From Paracoccus denitrificans (lineage in GTDB: Bacteria; Pseudomonadota; Alphaproteobacteria; Rhodobacterales; Rhodobacteraceae): 64,000 nucleotides of DNA. The DNA lies in the NCBI RefSeq assembly GCF_900100045.1, contig NZ_FNEA01000013.1, forward strand, positions 1 to 64,000. Direction: 5' to 3'. Below, piece by piece: positions 26,790-36,028 of the stretch. Position 1 is the first letter of the stretch. The number at the start of each line of letters is the position of its first letter. The notes beneath the pieces were generated by a model, which saw only the letters and a program-made list of their open reading frames with translations, ran no database searches and was not told the DNA's origin. A program made the position numbers and the translations under genes.

Positions 26790-27969
26790 ATGGCGCGGAT
26801 GCTGCATATCGGTCTGGCCCTTGCCCGGACCTGGGGGCCGCCGCCGGCCCCGGACCAGGCGCTGGCGCTGGATTGCGCGCTGGCGGTCCGGGCCGAGGCC
26901 GCGCATCGCGCGGGCGGCGCTGGATCCGACGCTGGTGCTGACCGCCGTGGCCGGGGCGACGCGGCGGATCGGGCTGGTCACGACGGTCTCGACCAGTTTC
27001 AACCCGCCCTATGTCGCCGCGCGGCAATTGCAGACGCTGAACTGGCTCAGCAACGGCCGGGCGGGCTGGAACATCGTCACCGCGCTGGATGGAGAGCGGA
27101 ATTTCGGCCTTGCCGCCATGCCCTCGGCGGCCGAGCGTTACGCCCGCGCGGCCGAGTTCACCGATGTCGTGCGCCGCCTTTGGGACAGCCACGGTGCCGA
27201 AGGGCTGGCGGCCATCGACCATTGCGGCGCCTTCTATCAGGTCGAGGGGCCGCTGAACGTGCCGCGCCATCCCGCGCGCGTCGCGCTGTTCCAGGCCGGC
27301 GCCTCGGCCGAGGGCCGCGGCTTCGCCGCCTCGGTCGCCGATGCGATCTTCGCCTCGGTCCCCGACCCTGCCGCGGGGCAAGAGCTGCGGTCGGACCTGC
27401 AGCGCCGGGCCCGCGCCGCCGGCCGCGACGACGCGCCGCGGCTGCTGCCGGGCTTTCACGCCTATCTGGCGCCCAGCCGGAGCGAGGCGCAGGAGATGTT
27501 CCGCGAGGCGCAGGCCCGCCGCGATCCTGCCGCGCTGCGGGCCAAGCTGGGGGCGCTGGTCGGCCGCGACCTGGGCGACTGGCCCGAGGACCGCCCCCTG
27601 ACCCCCGCGGACCTGCCGGCCGGGGACGCGGCGCTGCGCAGCCGCACCCATTCGGGGCTGCTGCAGCGGCTGATCCGGCAGGAAAGCCCGCCCCTGCGCG
27701 ACCTGCTGCTGCGGCCCGAGGTGGCCAATTCCGGGCACTGGACTTTCGTCGGCACCCCGGCCGAGGCCCTGGCCGAGATCGCCGCCTGGTCGGATGCCGG
27801 GGCCATGGACGGCTTCATCGCCCTGCCGGGCGGCAGCGGGGAATCGCTGGACCTGCTGCTGTCCGAACTGGTCCCGGCGCTGGCCGAGGCGCGGCGCTTT
27901 CGCCACGCCTATGCCGGAGAGACGCTGGCCGCGCATCTGGGGCTTGCCTCGCCGGCGTCCAGCGGCTGA
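26790..27969 (+). pseudogene. Luciferase-like flavin monooxygenase with a broken N-terminus
   Basis: From about 26925 the frame encodes a clear NtaA/SnaA-type monooxygenase: LTAVAGATRRIGLVTTVSTSFNPPY, RQLQTLNWLSNGRAGWNIVTA and a C-terminal FVGTPAEALAEIAAW. The natural N-terminus, MARMLHIGLALARTWG starting at 26790 behind GAGGAG, is in a different frame. The segment that should join them (roughly 25-30 residues including the usual FDxxFLAD region) is missing. So a deletion with frame change has occurred near 26890-26930, or the sequence has an error there. Related enzymes occur in siderophore loci and could modify or release iron from the chelate. The 3' end overlaps the converging NRPS by 61 bases. 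Confidence 0.7.
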
Positions 27970-30900
27970 TCGTCCTGCGGCTGTGCAAAGCGGGCCAGCA
28001 TCGCCTCGACCGCTTCGGTGATCCGGCGGATTTCGGCGGGGCCGTAGCGGTCGGCGCGATGGCTTAGCATGATGCGCAGGCCGGCGGTCTCGTCCGCCAC
28101 GTCCTCGACGATCTCGAATTGCAGGCCCAGCAGCGATTCCGCCTTGTCGGGGTCGATCTGCCGGTATTCGACGCGGCTGCCGTCCATCAGCGCGATGGCG
28201 CCGTTCATCCGGTTCCGGGCGTGGATCTGGATGAAGACCTCGAACATCTCGTCCAGCCGGGTGACGGGATTGCCGGTCAGCGCCTCGCCCACCAGGTCCA
28301 GCGGGACCTCGGAATGCGGCAGCGACCGGGCGATGCGGTCGCGGACCTGCGCGATCAGCGCGGCGGGCGTGTCCTGCGCCCCCAGCGCCAGCCGATGCGC
28401 GGTCATGGTGGTGAAATAGCCCACCGTGTCGAACCAGGCCGGATCGTTGCGCCCCGAGGCCGAGGTGCCGATCACCAGGTCGCCGATGCCGCCCAGCCGC
28501 CCCAGCGCCGCGCCGATCGCCGCATAGGCCGTCGCGAAAAGCGAGGCCGCGTTGCGCCGCGCCGTGGCGTAAAGCCCGCGTGCGACCTCGGCCGGCAGGT
28601 CGATCCGGGTCCAGCCGCCCTGCGGGTCCTGTCCGCCCGGCGCAGCGCCGAGGATCGGGCGGGCACGCGGCGCGCCGCGCAGGTGATCCAGCCAGTAGTC
28701 CAGATGCGCGCGGTCCGTATCCGCCGCCCTTTGCGCGGCGGCGAAGCGGTGGAAGCCCGGCGGTTGGTCGGGCCATTCCGGCGCCAGCCCCGCCGCGCGC
28801 TGGCGATAGGCGTGGTCAAGCTGGTCCATCAGCAGGTTCAGCGACCATTCGTCCAGCACGATATGGTGGAACAGCATGGACAGCACCTGCTCGTCCCCCT
28901 CGCGGAAGAAGCGCAGCCGCAGCGGCAATTCGCGGGCAAGGTCGAAGACATGGCCGGCCTCGGTCCGGCGGTTTGCCTCGCCCGCCTCGGCGCTGGTCCA
29001 GAACCAGCGATAATCGCCCAGCCGCTCGACCGGGACCACTTCTTGCAGCGGCGTGCCGTTTTCCTCGCGGAAATGGCTGCGCAGCACGGGATGGCGGCGG
29101 ATCAGGTCGCCGAAGGCCAGGCCGAAGACCGCTTCGTCCACCGGAGTCGGGAAACGCAGGGCAAAGGGCAGGTTGAAGATGCCGCCATAGCCGAAGGCGG
29201 CATAGGCCTTCCACAGCGATTGCTGCGCCAGCGACAGGGGCGCCGCCTGGGGCCCGGCCGCGTCGTCCCCGGCTGCGGGCATCGGTGCGGCCGGCGCGCT
29301 GCGGGTGGCGATCCCGGCCAGCGCGAGGGCGGTCGGATGGCGGAAGATGTCGGTGAAGCGCAGGGCGATGCCATGCTCGGCCTGCAGCCTGCCGATGATC
29401 CGGGTCGCGACCAGCGAATGCCCGCCATGGTCGAAGAAATCGTCCTCGGGCCCCATTCCGGGCGCGCCGAGCGCCTCGCGGAAGGCGGCTAGGATCAGGC
29501 CCGTCAGCGCGTCCGCCGGCTCGGCACCTGGCGCTTCTGGCGGTGCGGTCGGCTCGGGGCCGGGCTGGCCCGCGATCTGGCGCGCGCGGCGGCGGTCGGG
29601 CTTGCCGTTGGCCGACAGCGGCAGCGCCGGGATTGCAAGGATGCGGTCGGGAAGGTGCGATTGCGGCAGCCGTTCGCGCAGGAAGGCGCGCAGCGCGGCC
29701 GGTTCGGGCAGATCGCGGCCGGCGACCAGCGCGGCCAGCACCTTCTCGCCCCGCGCGTCGGGAATGTCCACGACCAGGGCCTGCGCGACGGCGGGATGGG
29801 CGGCCAGCTCGGCCTCGACATCGGCCAGCGAGATGCGCACGCCGCGCACCTTGACATAGCCGTTCACCCGGCTGTCGAACAGGATGGTGCCGTCGCCGCG
29901 CAGCCGCCCCAGGTCGCCGCTGCGAAAGGCGCGGATGCCCCCGACCTCGGTGAAGTCGGTCTGTTCCAGCGCGCCGTCGCGCAGATAGCCGAGCGCCAGG
30001 TTCACGCCCGTGGTGTGGATGCGGCCGGCCACGCCCTCGGGGCAGGGTTCGCCCTGCGGGTTCAGCAGCAGGTAGCGGTTGCCGGGCAGGGCGCGGCCAT
30101 AGGGGATGATGCGGTCGTCCTCGGGGCCGATCCGGTGCCAGATGCTCCAGATCGTGGTCTCGGTCGGGCCGCCCAGCGACCACAGCGCCGCATCGGGCCG
30201 CAGCCGGCGCAGCCGGTCGATCACCGCCGGCTTGATGTAGTCGCCGCCCTGCGCCACCAGCCGCAGCGAGGTCAGCCCGTCATCCGGCGCACAGGCCAGC
30301 AGCATCTCGACGATGGCGGGGACCGAGCACCAGACGGTCACGCCGTGGTCGCGCACCAGACGGTTCCAGGCAAGGGCGTCCTTTTCCTCGGCCGGCGCGG
30401 GCATGACCAGTCGCGCGCCGGCGGCCAGGGTGCCGAACAGGTCGAAGACCGACATGTCGTGATGCAGCGGCGTGACCGAGATCACCGCGTCCTGGGCCCC
30501 GATCCCCCAGGCATCCAGCGTATGGCCGATGACATTCGCGGTGGCGCGGTTGTTCAGCACCACGCATTTCGGCCGCCCGGTGGTGCCCGAGGTGTAAAGG
30601 TAATAGGCCGCCGCTTCGGAACGGGACAGCGCGGCCAGTCCCTGCGGGATCGGGGCCGGGTCATGCGCTTCGAGGGTGCGGGGCGAGGCCAGCGGCCAGC
30701 CGGGCAGGTCGGTCCCGGCCACGACCAGCCGCGGCGCGGAATTGCGCAGCAGGTAGTCGCGCCGCTCGGGCGGCGCGGCGGCGTCGATGGGCACCCAGAC
30801 CAGCCCCGAGAAGGCGCAGGCCAGCGTCAGCACCAGATGCTCGGGTCCGCGCGGCAGACAGATCGCGACCATGTCGCCCGGCGCGAGCCCGCGCGCGGCC

Positions 30901-33626
30901 AGCCCGGCCATCACGCGCCGCACCCGCAGGCCAAGCGCGCCGTAGCTGGTGCTGCGGGTGTCGCAGATCAGGGCCGTGCGGTCGGGATCGCCGTCGAACA
31001 GCTGCGCCGCGATGCGCTCCAGATGGCCGGGGCCGGCATGTTCCGCCCCGGCGGGGGCCGCGGGCGGCGGCGGCAGGAAATCGGCGCCGGCCAGGGTCAG
31101 CTCGTCCCGTTCGGCCAGCGCGGCGAAGGCGCGGGCGGCGGCGTCCAGCAACGCGCCGACGACCGCAGGCTCCAGCGCCTGCTCGACGTGATCGGCTTGC
31201 AGCAGCAGCGCACCCTCCGCATCCAGCGCCAGCCGCAGGTCCAGCGCGACCTGCGGGGTCTGCACCAGCCCGTCCACCAGCCGCAGCCCGGCATCGGCGG
31301 GCACCCGGTCCCAGCCCATGCCGTTGGTCAGCACCACCGGCAGCGCGATCCGACCGCCCATCTGCGACAGCAGCAGCCGGCTGAGGCCGATGCCCGACAG
31401 GCCGGGATGCGCCATTCCCTCCAACAGGTCCTCTTGCAGCCGGCGGGCATGATCCAGGAAGCTGCCCCGGTCGGCGCGATAATCGACGGCGACGAAGGAC
31501 GAGCGGTTGGCCAGCGCCCCGCCCGGCGGCGGCGCCACCGGCACCGCGACACAGGGCGCCAGGTCCGGGGTCCAGCGCGCCAGCACCTCCAGCACCACGG
31601 CCATGGCGATGCTGTTGCGGGTCAGTTTCTGCGCCGCCGCCAGCCGGGCCAGGCGCGCCAGCTGATCGCGCGGGATGCGGCGGCTGTCGCGGCGCCAGCG
31701 CGGGCGGTCGATGCCGTCCAGCGGCTGCCGCCAGGGCAGGCAGGGCGGCCCCTCGACGCCGGCCAGACGCGCGCGCCACCAGGCGGCATCGGCGGCGCGG
31801 TCGGCCTGTTCGAGGGGCGGTGCGGGCAGGGCGCAGGCCGGGGGCAGTTCGGGCGCCAGCAATTCGGCGACGACCTGCGCGATCCCGGCGCCGTCCAGCG
31901 GCAGGGCGTCCATCTTGACCAGCAGCGCCTGGTCGCGGGGCTGCGGCATCTCGACCAGCACCAGCCGCCACAGCAGCCCGTCCAGCGGCAGCGGCGCGCG
32001 GGCGAACTCGTCCTGCAGGGCGGCCAGCCGTGCCTCGGCCTCATCGGCACCCATATCCGAAAGGTCGATCCGTTCCAGCGGCGGTTCGGCTTCGTCCAGC
32101 ACGCGCAGCGCCGAATATTCAGGGTCGAGCCGGCAGCGCAGCGCCTCATGCCGCTCGATCAGCGCCTCGGCCCGGCGCGCCAGGGCTTCGGCATCCAGCG
32201 GGCCGCGATAGCAGCGATATTCCTGCATGGCGGTGCGGCCCAGCGGCAGCTCGGCCTCGCGGCCCAGCAGATAGGCCTTTTGCAGCTCGCCCAGCCGCCG
32301 CATCCGCATCGGCGCTGGCAACCAGTCCGACAGCGGCGCCGCCGCCAGATCGGGCGCATCGGCCAGCCGGCACAGCGCCGCGTGGCAGGCATCGAAACCG
32401 GCGCGCACCCAGTCCTCGGGCAACGCGTCCAGCCGCAGGTCCCAATTCAGCAGCACGCCCTCGGCCAGCGCGGCGACCTGCACGTCCAGCGCGACCTGCG
32501 GCGCCTGCGACACGCTCCAGACCAGCCGCCCGAACAGCCGGCCGACGCGCGGGCTGAGCAGCTGGCGCTGCGCCCCGTCCAGGTCGAGCCCGCTGGTAAA
32601 GACCACCGGCGCGGATTCCACGCCCTGGCCGCCGCGTGACATCTCGCGCAGCACGGCGACGCCGGGGCAGGCCTGATGCGACAGCGCCTCGGCGATCTCG
32701 CGCCCTGCCTCGCGCGCCAGTCCGGCCAGCGTGGCCTCGGGCCCGACCCGCAGGCCGAGCGGCAGGATATTGGTGAAATCCCCGACCAGCCGCGAGGCGC
32801 CGCGCATCACCGGGGCGCGGAAGAAGCCCGGCAGCGTCAGGCGAAAGGCCCGGTCGCCCGTCGCCCGCGCCAGCACGGCGGCAAAGACCGCCAGGTAAAG
32901 CGCGGTCTGCGTGACCCGCAATTCACGCGCAAGCCCCCGCAGCGCCGCGGCCCGCGCCGGCGGCAGCAGGGCCGAGATCCGGGTGCTTTCCGGCGCGCCG
33001 GCCTGGTCGCGCAGCGGCAGCGAGGGCGGCGACGGCAGGTCGCGTAGCCGCGCCCGCCACCATTCCCGGTCCGCCACCTCGGCCGGGTCGGGGGGCAGCC
33101 GGGCCAGGTAGTCGAAATAGCAGCTCTCGGGTTCCTCGGACGCAGCGATCCCGGCCGGATCCTCGTAAAGCCGGGCCAAGTCGTCCATGACCAGCCCGAA
33201 GCAGGACGGATCGGCCGCGATCATGTCCAGGTCGATATGCAGCCGCTGTTCGCCGCCGGGCAGCAGGCTCAGCCGGAACTCTGCCGCTTCGCCCGAGGCG
33301 ATGTCCAGCCGCTGATGCGTCATCCGCCGCCGTGTCGCGGCCAGCCGTTCCTGTGCCTGGTCCGGCGCCAGTTCCCGCAGGTCGTCAAGCCGCAAGGCGT
33401 GGCGGTCGTCTAGCGGCTGGATCACCTGCTGGCCCGCGGCCGTGACCCGCAGCCGCAGCATCGGGTGCCGGCGGAACAGCCCGCGCACCGCGCGGTCCAG
33501 CCGCCGCGGCTCCAGCCCCGCCGGCTGGAACTCGGTATGCAGATGCGCGGATACGCCGCCGCCCGGCCCCTTCCAATCGCGCCCGGTCCAATAGGCTGCC
33601 TGCATGGCGGTCAGGTCCATGTTCAT
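27909..33626 (-). CDS. Siderophore non-ribosomal peptide synthetase, Cy-Cy-A-PCP-C
   Basis: 1905 residues from ATG 33626 behind AAGGGG. Domains: a heterocyclisation domain (about 1-430) with D134MIAAD139PSC in place of DxxxxDxxS and SQAPQVALD; a second one (about 435-860) with DALPLDGAG and VQTPQVALD; an adenylation domain (about 865-1360) with YTSGTTGRPK, GGPTETT and NGKPDRR; a carrier domain with DHGGHSLV (Ser near 1400); and a terminal condensation domain with HHIVLDEWS (near 1588). Tandem Cy and a terminal C without thioesterase are the plan of vibriobactin synthetase VibF, though VibF has an extra C domain. It would join salicylate to Thr, Ser or Cys, form an oxazoline or thiazoline ring and pass it to an amine. 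The activated amino acid was not determined. Confidence 0.92.
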   Translation of the reverse strand: MNMDLTAMQAAYWTGRDWKGPGGGVSAHLHTEFQPAGLEPRRLDRAVRGLFRRHPMLRLRVTAAGQQVIQPLDDRHALRLDDLRELAPDQAQERLAATRRRMTHQRLDIASGEAAEFRLSLLPGGEQRLHIDLDMIAADPSCFGLVMDDLARLYEDPAGIAASEEPESCYFDYLARLPPDPAEVADREWWRARLRDLPSPPSLPLRDQAGAPESTRISALLPPARAAALRGLARELRVTQTALYLAVFAAVLARATGDRAFRLTLPGFFRAPVMRGASRLVGDFTNILPLGLRVGPEATLAGLAREAGREIAEALSHQACPGVAVLREMSRGGQGVESAPVVFTSGLDLDGAQRQLLSPRVGRLFGRLVWSVSQAPQVALDVQVAALAEGVLLNWDLRLDALPEDWVRAGFDACHAALCRLADAPDLAAAPLSDWLPAPMRMRRLGELQKAYLLGREAELPLGRTAMQEYRCYRGPLDAEALARRAEALIERHEALRCRLDPEYSALRVLDEAEPPLERIDLSDMGADEAEARLAALQDEFARAPLPLDGLLWRLVLVEMPQPRDQALLVKMDALPLDGAGIAQVVAELLAPELPPACALPAPPLEQADRAADAAWWRARLAGVEGPPCLPWRQPLDGIDRPRWRRDSRRIPRDQLARLARLAAAQKLTRNSIAMAVVLEVLARWTPDLAPCVAVPVAPPPGGALANRSSFVAVDYRADRGSFLDHARRLQEDLLEGMAHPGLSGIGLSRLLLSQMGGRIALPVVLTNGMGWDRVPADAGLRLVDGLVQTPQVALDLRLALDAEGALLLQADHVEQALEPAVVGALLDAAARAFAALAERDELTLAGADFLPPPPAAPAGAEHAGPGHLERIAAQLFDGDPDRTALICDTRSTSYGALGLRVRRVMAGLAARGLAPGDMVAICLPRGPEHLVLTLACAFSGLVWVPIDAAAPPERRDYLLRNSAPRLVVAGTDLPGWPLASPRTLEAHDPAPIPQGLAALSRSEAAAYYLYTSGTTGRPKCVVLNNRATANVIGHTLDAWGIGAQDAVISVTPLHHDMSVFDLFGTLAAGARLVMPAPAEEKDALAWNRLVRDHGVTVWCSVPAIVEMLLACAPDDGLTSLRLVAQGGDYIKPAVIDRLRRLRPDAALWSLGGPTETTIWSIWHRIGPEDDRIIPYGRALPGNRYLLLNPQGEPCPEGVAGRIHTTGVNLALGYLRDGALEQTDFTEVGGIRAFRSGDLGRLRGDGTILFDSRVNGYVKVRGVRISLADVEAELAAHPAVAQALVVDIPDARGEKVLAALVAGRDLPEPAALRAFLRERLPQSHLPDRILAIPALPLSANGKPDRRRARQIAGQPGPEPTAPPEAPGAEPADALTGLILAAFREALGAPGMGPEDDFFDHGGHSLVATRIIGRLQAEHGIALRFTDIFRHPTALALAGIATRSAPAAPMPAAGDDAAGPQAAPLSLAQQSLWKAYAAFGYGGIFNLPFALRFPTPVDEAVFGLAFGDLIRRHPVLRSHFREENGTPLQEVVPVERLGDYRWFWTSAEAGEANRRTEAGHVFDLARELPLRLRFFREGDEQVLSMLFHHIVLDEWSLNLLMDQLDHAYRQRAAGLAPEWPDQPPGFHRFAAAQRAADTDRAHLDYWLDHLRGAPRARPILGAAPGGQDPQGGWTRIDLPAEVARGLYATARRNAASLFATAYAAIGAALGRLGGIGDLVIGTSASGRNDPAWFDTVGYFTTMTAHRLALGAQDTPAALIAQVRDRIARSLPHSEVPLDLVGEALTGNPVTRLDEMFEVFIQIHARNRMNGAIALMDGSRVEYRQIDPDKAESLLGLQFEIVEDVADETAGLRIMLSHRADRYGPAEIRRITEAVEAMLARFAQPQDDQPLDAGEASPRCAASVSPA

Positions 33627-33650
33627 CCCCTTGCGTCTGGCGATAGTGGT

Positions 33651-33665
33651 TGATAAAAATACTCA
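33651..33665. promoter_or_regulatory. Iron-responsive box (TGA-N9-TCA)
   Basis: TGATAAAAATACTCA lies in the 99-base gap between the divergent NRPS and carrier-protein genes and fits the IRO-box pattern TGA-N9-TCA described for RirA-type iron regulation in alphaproteobacteria. Its AT-richness stands out from the surroundings. It would shut both transcripts when iron is sufficient. Confidence 0.65.
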
Positions 33666-33725
33666 ACTAATGGCGATGTCAAGGAACGGCCTTGGCTGCG
33701 CAGGACAGGACAGGACGGGATCGGA

Positions 33726-33974
33726 ATGAACGACATCGGATCTATCGAAACGCTTGACCGGGCATGGCTGGAAGCGCGCGTGTGGGCCCTTATTCCCGAC
33801 GAGGCGGATATTGGTTCCGATGAAAACCTGCTATTCTTGGGGCTGGATTCGCTGTCGGTGCTGAAGCTGGTCGCCGAGCTGAAGCAGGCGGGCATCACGC
33901 TGAGCGCGCGGGAACTGCTTCACGAGCCCAGCATCGAGGGCTGGTGGCGCCTGATCCAGGCGCGGCGGCCCTAG
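33726..33974 (+). CDS. Stand-alone aryl carrier protein
   Basis: 82 residues forming a single phosphopantetheine-binding domain. The attachment serine is in FLGLDSLSVLKLV (about residue 41). The size and the SIEGWWRLI end fit free-standing ArCPs. It should carry the salicyl thioester made by the aryl-AMP ligase to the first Cy domain of the NRPS. It is divergent from the NRPS and leads the two ABC genes. Confidence 0.88.
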   Translation: MNDIGSIETLDRAWLEARVWALIPDEADIGSDENLLFLGLDSLSVLKLVAELKQAGITLSARELLHEPSIEGWWRLIQARRP

Positions 33975-34225
33975 ATCATGACGTGCGATCTGGTTGACAC
34001 GTTTGCTCGGACAGACGGTCCCCAAGGCCCGCGTGACCTACACGGCATCGAACTGGATGGAGTCCATGGCTGTGCCCACACCCTCGTCGACGAACGCCCC
34101 CGATATTGCAGGGCGGTCAACCGCCGGGTCCGCGGAATCGATCCGGCGACGGGTTCTGACCCGCCTGCCCCAAGGGCCGGGATAGCCCTCATCCGGCCCC
34201 TCTGCATGCCAAGGGAGCAGGGCGC
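33975..34225. other. Gap between carrier protein and ABC genes
   Basis: About 250 bases. A small open frame (33978-34229) covers it but has no recognisable motif and no ribosome site. AAGGGAG at its end serves the ABC gene at 34226. Confidence 0.4.
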
Positions 34226-36028
34226 ATGAGAGCTGCCAGCCATGCCGCAAGGCCCGAGCGCGGGGATGACGACGACCGGGCCTGGGCCATCATGGAACCC
34301 GTGCGTCGCCAGATCCGCCTTGCGATGGGGTTGGGCGCGGTTTCGGGACTGGCGGTCCTTGCCACGATGATCTGCCTGGCGATGACGGTCCTGGCGCTGC
34401 GCGATCATCCGGGCCAGGTGCCGTGGGTCTGGATGCTGGGTGCTTTGGCGGGGACGGTCGCCAGCTATCTGGCCCGGCTGGGTGCGTTCAACCAGTCCCA
34501 CTATGCTGCCTTCCGGCTGGAGCGTATCCTGCGAAGCCGTCTGGCCGAACGGATGGCCGAGGTTCCCCTGGGCTATATCCAGGCCCTGGGCGCCGGCGGG
34601 CTGACCAAGGTGATCCACGACGACGTCAAGGCCTTGCACGTCTTCGTCGCCGACAGCACGCCGCTTTATGCCCGCGCCTATGTCACGCCGCTGGCCACGG
34701 CGGCGATCCTGTTCTGGCTCGACTGGCGGTTGGCGCTGGCGGTGCTGGCGGTTCTGGGCCTGGGCATCCTGTCGATGCGCGGCGCGCAGAAGCGCCGGCG
34801 CAACATGGCGCGGCTGTACAACGAGGCGCGCGAGAAGGTCAGCGCAGCGGTGGTCGAGTTCGTGCAGGCGATGCCGGTGGTGCGCAATTTCGACACCGGC
34901 CATTCCAGCTTTGGCCGGTATCAGCAGGCGCTCGACGCCTATCTGGCGGTGCTGGCGCGGTGGTATCGTGACTCGGGCCGTTCGGTCCGCATGACCTGGG
35001 CGATCCTCAGCCCGCTTCCGACGCTGGCCGTCGTGCTGTGGCTGGGGCTCTGGCAGGTCCGGGAGGGCGAGCTGGACGCGGTGCGGTGGCTGGCAATTCT
35101 TCTGCTATGCACCGGAATGGCCGAATCGGTCATGCCGATGATGATGCTGCGCCACATGATCGACAAGGTGCGGCTGTCGATCGCGCGCATCCATGACGTG
35201 CTGGCCGCGCCGCTGTTGCCGGTCCCGGCGCAGGGCCACTCGCGCCGGCCGGCGGATTCCGGCGTGGTCTTCGACGATGTGAGCTTTCGCTATGGCCCCG
35301 ACGAGACCGAGGCGCTGCGCCATGTCAGCTTCGTTGCCGTACCCGGCAGCGTGACGGCGCTGGTCGGGCCGTCCGGCGCGGGCAAAAGCACCGTTGCGCG
35401 GCTGATCCCGCGGTTCTGGGACGTGACCGGCGGCCGCATCCTGATCGGCGGGGTCGATATTCGCGACATGGGCGCCGACGACCTGATGCGGCAGGTGGCC
35501 TTCGTCTTTCAGGATACCTTCCTGTTTTCCGACAGCATCGCCGAGAATATCAGGCTCGGTTGTCCCGATGCGACCGATGAGGAGGTGATCGCCGCGGCCC
35601 GCGCCGCGCAGGCGCATGATTTCATCGCGGCGCTCCCCCAGGGTTACGACACGCCGGCCGGCGAGCGGGGCGCGCTGCTGTCGGGCGGCCAGCGGCAGCG
35701 CATCACCATCGCCCGTGCGATCCTGCAGAACCGGCCCGTCCTTGTCCTGGACGAAGCGACGGCCTTTGCAGATCCGGAAAACGAGGCCGCGCTGATCCGT
35801 GCGCTTGGCGAACTCACCCGTGGCAAGACGGTGATCACGGTCACCCACCGCCTGCAAAGCGTCGTCCATGCCGACCAGATCCTGGTCTTCGATGCGGGCC
35901 GGCTTGTCCAGGCGGGTCGCCACCACGACCTGCTGGCACAGCCGGGGCGCTATGCACGGCTTTGGGCCAGCCATGCCGAGGCGCAGGCCTGGACCCTGGG
36001 ACACATGAGGAAGGGAGCCGCCGAATGA
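34226..36028 (+). CDS. ABC transporter, fused membrane and ATPase domains (YbtP/IrtA-like)
   Basis: 600 residues. An N-terminal six-helix exporter-fold domain (about 30-310) is followed by an ATPase with Walker A GPSGAGKSTV, signature LLSGGQRQRITIARA and Walker B VLVLDEATAF. The D-loop region reads ADPENEAA. Half-transporters of this type occur in pairs in yersiniabactin (YbtP/Q) and mycobactin (IrtA/B) loci, where they import the ferric siderophore despite their exporter fold. Here the next gene is the partner, overlapping by ATGA. Export of the new siderophore is the alternative. Confidence 0.87.
   Translation: MRAASHAARPERGDDDDRAWAIMEPVRRQIRLAMGLGAVSGLAVLATMICLAMTVLALRDHPGQVPWVWMLGALAGTVASYLARLGAFNQSHYAAFRLERILRSRLAERMAEVPLGYIQALGAGGLTKVIHDDVKALHVFVADSTPLYARAYVTPLATAAILFWLDWRLALAVLAVLGLGILSMRGAQKRRRNMARLYNEAREKVSAAVVEFVQAMPVVRNFDTGHSSFGRYQQALDAYLAVLARWYRDSGRSVRMTWAILSPLPTLAVVLWLGLWQVREGELDAVRWLAILLLCTGMAESVMPMMMLRHMIDKVRLSIARIHDVLAAPLLPVPAQGHSRRPADSGVVFDDVSFRYGPDETEALRHVSFVAVPGSVTALVGPSGAGKSTVARLIPRFWDVTGGRILIGGVDIRDMGADDLMRQVAFVFQDTFLFSDSIAENIRLGCPDATDEEVIAAARAAQAHDFIAALPQGYDTPAGERGALLSGGQRQRITIARAILQNRPVLVLDEATAFADPENEAALIRALGELTRGKTVITVTHRLQSVVHADQILVFDAGRLVQAGRHHDLLAQPGRYARLWASHAEAQAWTLGHMRKGAAE

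Noticed and set aside
29655..32639. 994-codon plus-strand open frame
   Set aside because: It lies fully antisense to the NRPS and is rich in Gln, Arg and Gly as expected from a reversed GC-rich gene. The NRPS strand carries all the motifs.
33978..34229. 83-codon open frame between the carrier protein and ABC genes
   Set aside because: No ribosome site, no motif, and the alternative frames in the same DNA look equally open.
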